A stretch of DNA of 27,827 bases from CAZJOD01 sp964547525 (GCA_964547525.1 CAZJOD010000030.1:1-27827), one strand, 5' to 3'; positions 8,024-16,081 are shown, counted from the first letter of the stretch. Notes: generated by a model from the letters alone, not told the origin. Translations and numbers: made by a program.

Positions 8024-8789
8024 TTTCCACCTCCAATTCAATTACTTCTTCAGCTAGTTCCATATAGCATTCCGCTCCTTTTGAATTAGGTTCGTATAGT
8101 ATTATCGGTAGTCCGTGACTTGGTGCTTCACTTAACTTTACATTCCTAGGTATAATTGTTCTATAGACTTTATTCCTGAAATGCTTCTTAACTTCTTCAA
8201 CAACTTGTATTGATAAATTTGTCCGAGCGTCAAACATAGTTAATACTACACCTTCAACTTCTAAATTTTTATTCAGATGCTTTCGAACAATTTTGATTGT
8301 ATCCATTAATTGACTTAATCCTTCCAAAGCATAGTATTCACATTGTATAGGTACAAGTATTGTGTCAGCAGCGGTTAAGGAGTTTATTGTCAATAAACCT
8401 AACGATGGAGGACAATCAATAACAATATAATCAAACTTGGTTTTTATATCGGATATAGCGTTCTTTAATCTTGTTTCCCTTGATATTAATGAAACCAGTT
8501 CAACTTCCGCCCCGGCCAGTTGTATATTGGCTGGACATATTTTTAAAAAATCTATCTTTGTATCTAAAATACAATCATCAATAGGTACATCATTAATTAA
8601 AACATCATAAATAGATAATTCTATACCGTTTTTATGTACCCCTAATCCACTGGAGGAATTACCTTGCGGGTCATTGTCAAGCAATAACACTCTTCTTCCT
8701 TGTACGGCAAGACAAGCACTTAAATTTACCGCAGTAGTGGTTTTTCCTACCCCTCCTTTTTGATTTGCTATTGCTATTATTTTTGCCAT
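8016..8789 (-). CDS. parA: Chromosome-partitioning ATPase ParA (Soj)
   Basis: Deviant Walker A ATPase of 257 residues with KGGVGKTTTAVNLSA at 10-24, YIVIDCPPSLG as Walker B/switch region, and PIQCEYYALEGL, all diagnostic for chromosomal ParA/Soj. It binds DNA as an ATP dimer, is stimulated by ParB and, in Firmicutes, also tunes DnaA activity. The start ATG has GGGAGGG 5 bases upstream. A promoter at 9018-9046 predicts a leader of about 220 bases, long for this genome and without a recognisable riboswitch. Unlike Bacillus, where soj-spo0J sit with noc, this pair is on the dnaA/gyrB side of oriC. Confidence 0.96.
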   Translation of the reverse strand: MAKIIAIANQKGGVGKTTTAVNLSACLAVQGRRVLLLDNDPQGNSSSGLGVHKNGIELSIYDVLINDVPIDDCILDTKIDFLKICPANIQLAGAEVELVSLISRETRLKNAISDIKTKFDYIVIDCPPSLGLLTINSLTAADTILVPIQCEYYALEGLSQLMDTIKIVRKHLNKNLEVEGVVLTMFDARTNLSIQVVEEVKKHFRNKVYRTIIPRNVKLSEAPSHGLPIILYEPNSKGAECYMELAEEVIELEVENE

Positions 8790-9017
8790 TTTTCCCTCCC
8801 GTTTTAATTAATTTAATCACTTAACATAATAGTTGGTCAGCAACATTCTTTATCATCGTTTTTAGACGTAAATGAAACTTGAGTCTTTTCGAATTTTTAT
8901 TACAGTTCTGTTTATTAGCTTCTACAATAAACTCATGATTCTACCGGACAAACTTTATTTTATTACAATAAATGAACGAATATTGAATCGGAGTTTTTAA
9001 ATATATCACATACTTTT

Positions 9018-9046
9018 ATTATAAAGACAAGTATAGATAAAATCAA
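9018..9046 (-). promoter_or_regulatory. Sigma-A promoter of parA-parB
   Basis: On the minus strand TTGATT (9046-9041), a 17-base spacer and TATAAT (9023-9018). It starts about 65 bases from parS site 2, so ParB spreading from that site would cover it; autoregulation is possible but not shown. The rest of the 8790-9017 gap is AT-rich leader. Confidence 0.7.
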
Positions 9047-9100
9047 TAAATATCAATTATATAATATTTTATTACCGATTATATGGTAGACATATAATGA

Positions 9101-9136
9101 AAAACCGGAATGTTTCACGTGAAACATTCCGGTTTT
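9101..9136. terminator. 36-bp perfect palindrome, candidate gyrB terminator holding parS
   Basis: The parS core is extended by CCGG-containing arms to a perfect palindrome centred between 9118 and 9119, ending in AAAA on one side and TTTT on the other. As RNA it makes an 18-bp hairpin with a U tract. It lies 107 bases past the gyrB stop codon on the strand gyrB is read, and before the parA promoter. Confidence 0.72.
9111..9126. promoter_or_regulatory. parS: parS centromere site 2
   Basis: Exact TGTTTCACGTGAAACA, identical to the site at 7141, about 6.2 kb from the dnaA start. With the other site it brackets the parAB operon. Confidence 0.97.
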
Positions 9137-9183
9137 ATTTTTTTATAAGAAAGGTTTTTTAAAGTACTTTTAATAATTTATGC

Positions 9184-9217
9184 AAGACCGGTGACGCTCA
9201 ATGCGGCTGCGGGTCTT
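9184..9217. other. GC-rich imperfect stem-loop between gyrB and parS site 2
   Basis: Arms AAGACC (9184-9189) and GGTCTT (9212-9217) enclose a GC-rich segment with a further GCG/CGC pairing, in an otherwise AT-rich gap. No T run follows in either direction, so it is not a standard terminator. It would be in the 3' end of the gyrB transcript and might slow exonucleases or be a remnant of something else. Function unknown. Confidence 0.45.
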
Positions 9218-9242
9218 ATTTATCAATATTCTTCAATAGTTT

Positions 9243-11177
9243 TTAAATATCCAAGTTCTTCACATTCTTTGCATAACGCTTAATAAAATCTTTTCTCGGT
9301 TCTACTTTGGAACCCATTAAAGTTGAAAACACTTCATCAGCTACAATAGCGTCTTGAAGCTTTACCCGCAAGAAGGTTCTGGTCTCCGGATTCATTGTGG
9401 TATCCCAAAGCTGTTGATAACTCATTTCTCCTAAACCTTTAAATCTTTGCATTTTATATTTACCTTTTTCCCATTCTCTTTCTGCAGTACCTTTTTCCAC
9501 TTCATCTTCCGAAAAAGCATAAAAATGCTGATCTGATTTTTCATTTTTATTAACTTTATAAAGAGGAGGTTGTGCTATATATACAAACCCTCCGTCTATT
9601 AACGGTTTCATATATCGATACATAAAAGTAAGTAACAATGTTCTTATATGTGAACCGTCAACATCAGCGTCAGCCATTATGACAACTTTATGATATCTCA
9701 GTCTCGTTATATCAAAATCTTCACCTATCCCTGTTCCTAAGGCAGTTATTACAGGAGAAAGCTTTTCATTTTCATAAACTTTATCTATTCTGGATTTTTC
9801 AACATTAAGCATTTTACCCCATAGAGGTAATATAGCCTGAAATTTTCTATCTCTTCCTTGTTTTGCGGAACCACCGGCCGAGTCTCCCTCTACAATAAAA
9901 ATTTCACATAATTTGGGGTCTTTCTCAGTACAATCGGCTAATTTCCCGGGTAATGAGGTATTTTCCAGGACACTTTTTCTTCTTGTAAGATCTCTGGCTT
10001 TTCTTGCAGCTTCTCTTGCTCTAGCTGCAGCTAAACATCTGGCGATTATTATTTTTGCATCTTTTGGATTCTCCTCAAGAAAGTTTTGAAGCTTCTCATT
10101 TACTATAGATTCAACAACTCCCCTAACATCACTGTTTCCTAGCTTTGATTTTGTTTGCCCCTCAAATTGAGGTTCATGCAACTTGACACTAATAACAACC
10201 GTTAACCCTTCTCTCACATCTTCTCCGGATAAGTTGTTTTCATTTTCTTTTATTAATCCCGATTTTTTAGCATAATCATTAATTACTTTTGTAATTGCAG
10301 TTTTAAAGCCCGTTACATGCGTTCCGCCTTCACTCGTAGATATATTATTAGCATAGCTAAAAATATTTTCGCTGTATCCGTCATTATATTGCATTGCTAT
10401 TTCTACAATTTTATCATCAATTTGCCCTTCAAAATAAATGGGCATACTTAGAATTGGCTCTCTTGTTCTATCTATATATTCAACAAAAGAAACAATACCT
10501 CCTTCATAAAACAGCTCTACCTTCTGTTCCATATCTTTTCTTTTATCTTCAATGCTAATAAATATTCCTTTATTTAAGAAAGCCATTTCTCTGTATCTCG
10601 TTAACATAGAGTCAAAGTCAAATACAATATCGTCAAAAATTTCTTTATCGGGTTTAAATGTAGTTTTTGTACCGGTTGTATTCGCTTCACCTATAACAGT
10701 TAACGGAGATACGGTTTTTCCTCTTTCGTATCTTTGTTTGTATATCTTACCATCCCTCATAACTTCAACTTCAAGATATTCCGATAAAGCATTTACAACC
10801 GATGCTCCTACGCCGTGTAATCCACCGGATACGGTATATGCTCCCCCTCCGAATTTTCCACCTGCATGTAAAACAGTGTGTACAACTTCAACAGTAGAAA
10901 TACCCATCTTTTTATTCAGACCTACGGGGATTCCGCTTCCATTATCAATAACAGTAATACTATTATCTTCGTTTATATAAATATTAATTTTATCGCAGCG
11001 TCCTGCCAACGCTTCATCCACACTATTTGCAACAATTTCATACACAAGATGGTGAAGCCCTCTTAAAGAAGTGCTGCCTATATACATACCCGGTCTCTTT
11101 CTTACGGCTTCTAATCCTTCCAATACTTGTATCTTACTCTCGTCATAAGTTTTGGAATCAACGATGTTTTCTTGCAT
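9243..11177 (-). CDS. gyrB: DNA gyrase subunit B
   Basis: ATPase subunit of the type II topoisomerase that introduces negative supercoils. The 644 residues are normal for Firmicutes. Visible are RKRPGMYIGS, the GHKL ATP site (EIVANSVDEA, DNGSGIP, GGLHGVGASVVNAL), the TOPRIM signature EGDSAGG at 430-436, ADADVDGSHIRTLLL near 505, and QRFKGLGEM near the C-terminus. The start ATG has AGGAGG upstream and is 9 bases after remB, so both are in one transcript. The partner gyrA is not adjacent but about 13.8 kb away across oriC, on the other strand. A near-match to the Noc binding sequence lies inside the gene at 9941-9954. Confidence 0.98.
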   Translation of the reverse strand: MQENIVDSKTYDESKIQVLEGLEAVRKRPGMYIGSTSLRGLHHLVYEIVANSVDEALAGRCDKINIYINEDNSITVIDNGSGIPVGLNKKMGISTVEVVHTVLHAGGKFGGGAYTVSGGLHGVGASVVNALSEYLEVEVMRDGKIYKQRYERGKTVSPLTVIGEANTTGTKTTFKPDKEIFDDIVFDFDSMLTRYREMAFLNKGIFISIEDKRKDMEQKVELFYEGGIVSFVEYIDRTREPILSMPIYFEGQIDDKIVEIAMQYNDGYSENIFSYANNISTSEGGTHVTGFKTAITKVINDYAKKSGLIKENENNLSGEDVREGLTVVISVKLHEPQFEGQTKSKLGNSDVRGVVESIVNEKLQNFLEENPKDAKIIIARCLAAARAREAARKARDLTRRKSVLENTSLPGKLADCTEKDPKLCEIFIVEGDSAGGSAKQGRDRKFQAILPLWGKMLNVEKSRIDKVYENEKLSPVITALGTGIGEDFDITRLRYHKVVIMADADVDGSHIRTLLLTFMYRYMKPLIDGGFVYIAQPPLYKVNKNEKSDQHFYAFSEDEVEKGTAEREWEKGKYKMQRFKGLGEMSYQQLWDTTMNPETRTFLRVKLQDAIVADEVFSTLMGSKVEPRKDFIKRYAKNVKNLDI

Positions 11178-11186
11178 GTTTTCCTC

Positions 11187-11456
11187 CTAACCTTTCACCA
11201 TAACGTCAATATAACCTATTCTTTTTACCAATGTCCCTGTTGATATAGGGGTTAAGATCACTTTATATGTATTCAAGTGTTCCATAACCACAAAACTTTT
11301 GGGTATTTCATCATTAATTGATTCGACCAATTCTTCTTCTCCGGCTATCTTTAAAAACGCTTTTGTAACCTTTGAAGTGGTAGTACTTTCAATATCAAAA
11401 ATACCAATGATTTTTCCCATTGGTACGGCATAATCTCCACCTAAATGTAAAAACAT
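11187..11456 (-). CDS. remB: Extracellular matrix regulator RemB (YaaB, DUF370)
   Basis: Protein of 89 residues starting MFLHLGGDYAVPMGKIIGIFD and containing KSFVVMEH...VILTPISTGTLVKR, the layout of the DUF370/YaaB (RemB) family that sits between recF and gyrB in Firmicutes. In Bacillus subtilis RemB is linked to biofilm matrix gene control with RemA; in Clostridia its role is not established. The ATG at 11456 has AGAGGA 7 bases upstream, while a TTG at 11462 is only 1 base from that site, so 11456 is used. An inverted repeat (11491-11506) lies upstream in the 94-base gap to recF. Confidence 0.88.
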   Translation of the reverse strand: MFLHLGGDYAVPMGKIIGIFDIESTTTSKVTKAFLKIAGEEELVESINDEIPKSFVVMEHLNTYKVILTPISTGTLVKRIGYIDVMVKG

Positions 11457-11490
11457 AATCAAATCCTCTTTTTATTGTATTTTTATTTAC

Positions 11491-11506
11491 ATAACCAATA
11501 GGTTAT
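11491..11506. repeat. Inverted repeat upstream of remB
   Basis: ATAACC, four bases, GGTTAT form a perfect 6-bp dyad in the recF-remB gap, 35 bases before the remB start. It could be an operator or a short RNA hairpin; it lacks the T run of a terminator. A weak promoter-like pair (TTAAAT and TATACG on the minus strand) lies just upstream. Confidence 0.4.
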
Positions 11507-11556
11507 ATAAACCGTATAAATTTTTTCCACCCCGTAATTTAACCGATCATATCACA

Positions 11557-12672
11557 TTATACAATAATTTTACCCTTTTGCACAAATATATAGTTTATAT
11601 CATCATTTTGATCATAAAATATTTTTTCTTTATCGGTACAAGTTATAATAATTTGATTATTTCTAAATTTTTGCATAATTGCTTCTTGTCTGAATATATC
11701 AAGTTCCGACAATACATCGTCTAACAGTATTACCGGTTTTACTTTATTGTTATCCTCTATTATATCAGCGAGACTCAGTTTTAAAGATAAAACGGCTGTT
11801 CTTATTTGTCCTTGAGAACCGTATTCTTTAGCTTCCATTCCGTCTATCTTTATATCTATATCGTCTCTGTGAGGTCCTACCAAGCATGTTTTCCTAACAC
11901 ATTCCTTTTCTTTGTACTGATTTAGTTTGTCCAAATATATATTTCGTTCTAAGTTTAGTTTTAGTTTTCCATTAACAGTTATATAATCAAGTGATATTTT
12001 TTCCATACCTCCTGTTATCTGTTTTTGTATAATATTCGCCGCTACTTGTATTTTTTCCAAAATTTCATATCTTATATTTACAATTTTTGTTGCTACATCG
12101 GCTATATATTCATTTAAAACATCCAAATATGTGCCTTTTTGAGCCTTTTCCAATTGGGTTTTTAGGAATATGTTTTTCTGTTTTATCAATCTGTTATACT
12201 TTTGTAACAAATAGAAATATGATTTATTTGTTTGACATATAAACATATCTAAAAACTTTCGCCTTTGATCCGGTCCCCCCTTTATGATGTATAGATCCTC
12301 CGGTGTAAATAACACCGAATTAAATTTTGTCATAAGTTCACCGGTCTTTTGAAGCAATATATCATTGTATACATAACTTTTTATTCTATTATCATATTTT
12401 ATTTTTATGTAGTTACCTAAGTTATCATTGTTATAGGCCATGTTTATAACAAAAAAATTTTTTCCGCTATCTATATTTATCAATTCTTTATAATTAGAAG
12501 TACGTGGTGATTTTGCAGTTGAACACATAAACAAGGATTCCAAAATATTTGTTTTTCCTTGTCCGTTTTTCCCATATACAACATTAATTCCTTTTTCAAA
12601 ATTAATGGTTTGTTCTTCATAATTTCTAAAGTTATTCAATGTTACAGATTTAACTATCAACCCTCTTATCAC
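11557..12672 (-). CDS. recF: DNA replication and repair protein RecF
   Basis: SMC-like ATPase of 371 residues that helps load RecA at single-strand gaps. Walker A GKNGQGKT is at 34-41, followed by NILESLFM; GPHRDD, the ABC-type signature GSQGQIRTAVLSLKLS and Walker B VILLDDVLSELD follow in family order. The frame opens with GTG at 12672, overlapping the end of yaaA by 23 bases. The ribosome site is poor for GTG and an AGAGGG lies right before a TTG at 12660, so the exact start is uncertain by four codons. The gene is part of the dnaA-dnaN-yaaA-recF row. Confidence 0.95.
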   Translation of the reverse strand: MIRGLIVKSVTLNNFRNYEEQTINFEKGINVVYGKNGQGKTNILESLFMCSTAKSPRTSNYKELINIDSGKNFFVINMAYNNDNLGNYIKIKYDNRIKSYVYNDILLQKTGELMTKFNSVLFTPEDLYIIKGGPDQRRKFLDMFICQTNKSYFYLLQKYNRLIKQKNIFLKTQLEKAQKGTYLDVLNEYIADVATKIVNIRYEILEKIQVAANIIQKQITGGMEKISLDYITVNGKLKLNLERNIYLDKLNQYKEKECVRKTCLVGPHRDDIDIKIDGMEAKEYGSQGQIRTAVLSLKLSLADIIEDNNKVKPVILLDDVLSELDIFRQEAIMQKFRNNQIIITCTDKEKIFYDQNDDINYIFVQKGKIIV

Positions 12673-12880
12673 CTGTTATCAAAAAAACATCATTTCCTAT
12701 TTTAACTTGATCTCCGTCTCTTAATTTTTTACCTCTTTGTTTTTCAGACTTTCCATTCACAGAAACTTCACCGTTTAAAATAACTGCTTTTGCTTCCGCT
12801 CCTGAAGCAACCGCATCCACATATTTTAAAAACTGTCCTAATTTAATAAATTCACTATCTATAGTAACGGTCTTTTTCAT
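12650..12880 (-). CDS. yaaA: S4-domain RNA-binding protein YaaA
   Basis: Protein of 76 residues that is essentially one S4 RNA-binding fold: FIKLGQFLKYVDAVASGAEAK, VILNGEVSVNGKSEKQRGKKLRDGDQV. It is the standard small gene between dnaN and recF in Firmicutes. The family is linked to ribosome or tRNA-like RNA binding, and its exact role is not settled. The start follows the dnaN stop by one base. Confidence 0.93.
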   Translation of the reverse strand: MKKTVTIDSEFIKLGQFLKYVDAVASGAEAKAVILNGEVSVNGKSEKQRGKKLRDGDQVKIGNDVFLITGDKRVDS

Positions 12881-12881
12881 A

Positions 12882-13976
12882 TTATCTTCTTACAGCTCCA
12901 ATCAGATATAAATAATCATCCCCTTCTACAGGAGATATTATACAAGGACCTACTTCAGTGTTACATTTTATTAAAATCTCATCATTTTTTATTACTTTTA
13001 AACAATCGACAAAAAATTTCGGATTAAAAGATACATCAATGTCTTCACCTATAACTTCTATTTCTATTTTTTCTAATACCTCTCCTATATGTGTACTTAT
13101 ACTTATATTCAATATGTTATTTTCAGTAGATACATCCACGGGATATTTTTTCTCCTCGGTTGGTATAACTATCATAGTTCTTTCTACGGCATTTTCAAAT
13201 AAAACTTTGTTTATTTTAAACATAGTGCCTAATTCTCTTGGGACTATTCCTCGATAATCTAAAAATTCACCTTCTAAAAGACGAGATACCAGTTTAAACT
13301 TACTAAATACAAACTGTATTTGCTTTTTTGCTATATATATGTTTATATTATCGTCTTCTCCATCTAAAACCCGACTTAATTCGGACATTGTTTTACCGGG
13401 TACAACCGCACTTATTTTTTTGCTGATATTCTCTACTTTTTCTTTTTTCACCGCCATTCTATAACTGTCAATACCAACTGTGGTTATATGATCTTCCCAT
13501 ATATCAAGCAGCAATCCGGTCAATATCGGTTTTGACGATTCGCTACTTATTGAGAATACAGTATCTTTTATTAACGAATTAAGCTTCTCAGGCGAAATTT
13601 GTACACATTCACTCTCGTTTATTTGCGGTATTTCCGGAAAACTGTCACTATCCATTCCTTTTATATTAAAAACACTGTTATTGCAAAATATTCCTATTAA
13701 ATTACCTTTGCATGTTACGGTTACTTCCCCGGTTTGTAGTTTACGAATAATTTCTCCGAATATTTTTACATTTACCAATATTTCTCCGGATTCTTCTATA
13801 TCCGCATCTAATTTATACTCTATTGCTATATCCAGATTATTTGACTTTAATATAACTTTGTCTTTAACTTCTATTTTCATACATTCCAAAATAGCTAAAG
13901 TAGTTTTCACAGCCGCCGCTCTTTGAACAACATTTATAGCCTTTTGTAATACAGTGCATTCACATTTGAATTTCAT
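12882..13976 (-). CDS. dnaN: DNA polymerase III beta subunit (sliding clamp)
   Basis: Ring-shaped processivity clamp of 364 residues, consistent with the usual 365-380. Recognisable features are the N-terminal MKFKCECTVLQKAINVVQRA...TLAILECMKIEV, the repeated three-domain architecture with FPEIP in the middle, and the C-terminal DDYLYLIGAVRR (usually YLYLILPVR), near the client-peptide pocket. The first residues of each domain and the operon position leave little doubt. A GGAGAG site precedes the ATG. Only 14 bases separate it from dnaA, so there is no second origin block between dnaA and dnaN as there is in Bacillus. Confidence 0.98.
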   Translation of the reverse strand: MKFKCECTVLQKAINVVQRAAAVKTTLAILECMKIEVKDKVILKSNNLDIAIEYKLDADIEESGEILVNVKIFGEIIRKLQTGEVTVTCKGNLIGIFCNNSVFNIKGMDSDSFPEIPQINESECVQISPEKLNSLIKDTVFSISSESSKPILTGLLLDIWEDHITTVGIDSYRMAVKKEKVENISKKISAVVPGKTMSELSRVLDGEDDNINIYIAKKQIQFVFSKFKLVSRLLEGEFLDYRGIVPRELGTMFKINKVLFENAVERTMIVIPTEEKKYPVDVSTENNILNISISTHIGEVLEKIEIEVIGEDIDVSFNPKFFVDCLKVIKNDEILIKCNTEVGPCIISPVEGDDYLYLIGAVRR

Positions 13977-13990
13977 TTCTCTCTCCTTTT

Positions 13991-15346
13991 TTATGAGTTA
14001 ATATTGAAATCATCAAGTATGTCCTTTACAGCTTTCTTTGTTTCAAGATTAGTCTCTAAATCGTTTCTTACTTTTTCTATTGCATGCATCACTGTAGTGT
14101 GGTCGCGTCCCCCAAAGAAATCACCTATATTCGATAGTGAACCGTCAGTATATTGTTTACATAAAAACATTGCAATTTGTCTTGGATACGCAATATCCCT
14201 GGTCCTTTTCTTGGATAAGATACTTTTTTTATCAACATCAAAATATCTTGAAATGGCGTCTAATATAGTAGTTTCATTTATTTCGGTTTTCTTTGTGGTA
14301 TTAATGAAATCTTTTAATGCCTCCAAAGCAAATTCTTTTGTTATAACAGAATTTGTTAATGTAGACAAAGCAACTAATTTTGTTAGAGCACCTTCTAGAT
14401 CTCTAACATTAGAATGTATATTATTTGCCAGCAAATAAATAATTTCATCATTTAAATCCAAATTTTCATTAGCCGACTTTTGCCTTAAAATCGCTATTCT
14501 GATTTCTAGATCGGGTTTTTGTATATCGGCTATTAATCCTTGTTCAAATCTTGTTCTTAATCTCTCTTCCAATGGATTTAATTCTTTAGGTGGTTTATCA
14601 CTAGATATGATTATTTGTTTATTTAAATTATATAAATGGTTAAATGTATGGAAAAAAGCTTCTTGTGTTCTTTCTTTTCCTGCCATAAATTGAATATCGT
14701 CAATCATTAACACGTCAATGTTTCTGTACTTCTTAATAAACTTGTCCACAGTACGATCAGGTAACGAATTAATATATTCGTTTGCAAAAGCCTCGGAATT
14801 TATATATACCACCTTAGACCTATTATTTTTATTTAATATTTCATGACCTATTGCCTGCATCAAATGAGTTTTTCCCAAACCGGATCCTCCGTAAATAAAA
14901 AAAGGATTGTATGATTTACCGGGTTGCTGAGATACTGCTACAGATGCGGCATAAGCCAAATCGTTACTTGGTCCCACAACAAATTTATCGAATGTATATT
15001 TGGGATTTAACATAGACTGATTTTCCCATTCATCCGAATCGCTTATGTAAGAAGATGTTTTATGTTGTTCTAATTCTTCCTTTAAACAAAAAGACAATTT
15101 ATAATTCTTGTACTCGGTTAACTCAATTGCATTTTTGATTAAATCATAAAACTTTTTATAGATTATATCTTTTATAAACTCATTAGATACTTCGAAAAAA
15201 ATCTCATTGTCCTTTATATACACCGGGTCCGCTGTTTTTATATATGTATTAAAACTTAATTCAGATATGACGCTTTCTTTAATTGCTACTAGAGCCTTTT
15301 GCCATACATTCTTAAATTTTTCAGGATTGCTTGCTTCGTTATACAT
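13991..15346 (-). CDS. dnaA: Chromosomal replication initiator DnaA
   Basis: AAA+ initiator of 451 residues. Domain I is at about 10-85 (VWQKALVAIKESVISELSFNTYIK), a short acidic linker at 90-112, Walker A GGSGLGKT at 153-160 and Walker B LMIDDIQF at 213-220. The DNA-binding domain IV has YPRQIAMFLCKQYT and the box-reading FGGRDHTTVMHAIEKV near the C-terminus. The signature residues for binding TTATNCACA boxes are intact, and such boxes lie just upstream in the 15.6-16.1 kb gap. The ATG has GGGAGGAG 4 bases upstream. The gene leads the leftward origin operon. Confidence 0.99.
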   Translation of the reverse strand: MYNEASNPEKFKNVWQKALVAIKESVISELSFNTYIKTADPVYIKDNEIFFEVSNEFIKDIIYKKFYDLIKNAIELTEYKNYKLSFCLKEELEQHKTSSYISDSDEWENQSMLNPKYTFDKFVVGPSNDLAYAASVAVSQQPGKSYNPFFIYGGSGLGKTHLMQAIGHEILNKNNRSKVVYINSEAFANEYINSLPDRTVDKFIKKYRNIDVLMIDDIQFMAGKERTQEAFFHTFNHLYNLNKQIIISSDKPPKELNPLEERLRTRFEQGLIADIQKPDLEIRIAILRQKSANENLDLNDEIIYLLANNIHSNVRDLEGALTKLVALSTLTNSVITKEFALEALKDFINTTKKTEINETTILDAISRYFDVDKKSILSKKRTRDIAYPRQIAMFLCKQYTDGSLSNIGDFFGGRDHTTVMHAIEKVRNDLETNLETKKAVKDILDDFNINS

Positions 15347-15422
15347 TTGCTCCTCCCAGGTATTTTACTATATTCTAATCTTTTAAACGTCACACAATTT
15401 ACATGATAACAAATATTAAACT

Positions 15423-15457
15423 CGAATTCAATTCGTAAAACTGCATAATTTTATGCA
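15423..15457. repeat. Two adjacent dyads in the dnaA leader
   Basis: CGAATT-C-AATTCG (15423-15435) is followed 6 bases later by TGCATAA-TT-TTATGCA (15442-15457). Both have perfect arms. They lie between the predicted dnaA promoter and the dnaA start, so they could act as operators or as leader hairpins. The second contains TTATGCA, the first seven bases of a DnaA box, on both strands. Confidence 0.5.
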
Positions 15458-15487
15458 TGCCCTTTAGATTCAATATCCGGTGCATAT

Positions 15488-15516
15488 ATTATGTTCTCAT
15501 TTCTATATATAGTTAA
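15488..15516 (-). promoter_or_regulatory. Possible dnaA promoter
   Basis: On the minus strand TTAACT (15516-15511), a 17-base spacer and CATAAT (15493-15488). The match is modest. It would give a leader of about 135 bases that includes the two dyads at 15423-15457. Confidence 0.35.
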
Positions 15517-15605
15517 AAACTTTTTAAAAAATCTAAAAAGGTATAATTAAACAGGTGCTTTTCATTTTTTTTTGTGTAAATCATATAAAAGGCGGAATAT
15601 TTTTC

Positions 15606-15650
15606 TTATTTAATTAATAATAATTAATAATAAAACTCATAATAATAGTG
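15606..15650. other. AT-rich triplet-periodic segment, candidate DNA unwinding element
   Basis: Almost pure A/T with repeated TAA/AAT triplets (for example TAATAATAATTAATAATAA-type runs), immediately next to the DnaA box at 15658-15666. In Firmicutes the unwinding element carries three-base DnaA-trio repeats beside a DnaA box, which this resembles. The assignment is by position and composition only. Confidence 0.55.
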
Positions 15651-15657
15651 TTAAAAA

Positions 15658-15666
15658 TGTGAATAA
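15658..15666 (-). promoter_or_regulatory. DnaA box
   Basis: TTATTCACA on the minus strand (TGTGAATAA as written), consensus-type, adjacent to the AT-rich segment. Confidence 0.8.
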
Positions 15667-15731
15667 GTTGTGAAAGGTTAATGTATAAGCCTGTTTTTGG
15701 TCGGGACTTTTATGTGAGTGTTTTGTTTTAC

Positions 15732-15749
15732 TTATTAACATTATGCACA
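15732..15749 (+). promoter_or_regulatory. Tandem DnaA boxes
   Basis: TTATTAACA (one mismatch) is followed directly by TTATGCACA (matches TTATNCACA), head to tail with no gap, which would favour cooperative DnaA binding. Confidence 0.7.
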
Positions 15750-15778
15750 AAAAATATAATTGTATGTTGGAAATAATT

Positions 15779-15787
15779 TTATCCACA
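15779..15787 (+). promoter_or_regulatory. DnaA box, perfect consensus
   Basis: Exact TTATCCACA, the highest-affinity DnaA box sequence. Confidence 0.92.
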
Positions 15788-15814
15788 ATTTTTAATCAAC
15801 ATATAAACATTGAT

Positions 15815-15823
15815 TGTGTATAA
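15815..15823 (-). promoter_or_regulatory. DnaA box
   Basis: TTATACACA on the minus strand (TGTGTATAA as written), matching TTATNCACA. Confidence 0.78.
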
Positions 15824-16060
15824 AAAATTATGATTATTCAACAATAACTGTTTTAATGTAAAACAGCAATAAAATATAATATTATTGTTGCCGCTTAAAC
15901 GGTATTTAGCAGATTATCATTGAAAATACTTTCACCGATTAATTCTATAACTCCGATTTAATACCAGTTGGTTTATTGATTAAAATAAAGTTTATGCAGT
16001 GTTTATATAAATTTTTTTATATTAGGACATAATTAGAATATATGTACAATAATAAATATT

Positions 16061-16069
16061 TGTGAATAT
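16061..16069 (-). promoter_or_regulatory. Weak DnaA box near the rpmH promoter
   Basis: ATATTCACA on the minus strand, one mismatch from TTATTCACA, ending 12 bases before the rpmH -35 box. It may be accidental in such AT-rich sequence. Confidence 0.4.
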
Positions 16070-16081
16070 TTCTAATTTTGT

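Noticed and set aside
7181..8041. Earlier parB start at 8041
   Set aside because: The ATG at 8023 has a GGAGGTGG site at proper distance and gives the family N-terminus KALGKGMG; the extra six residues are not family-like.
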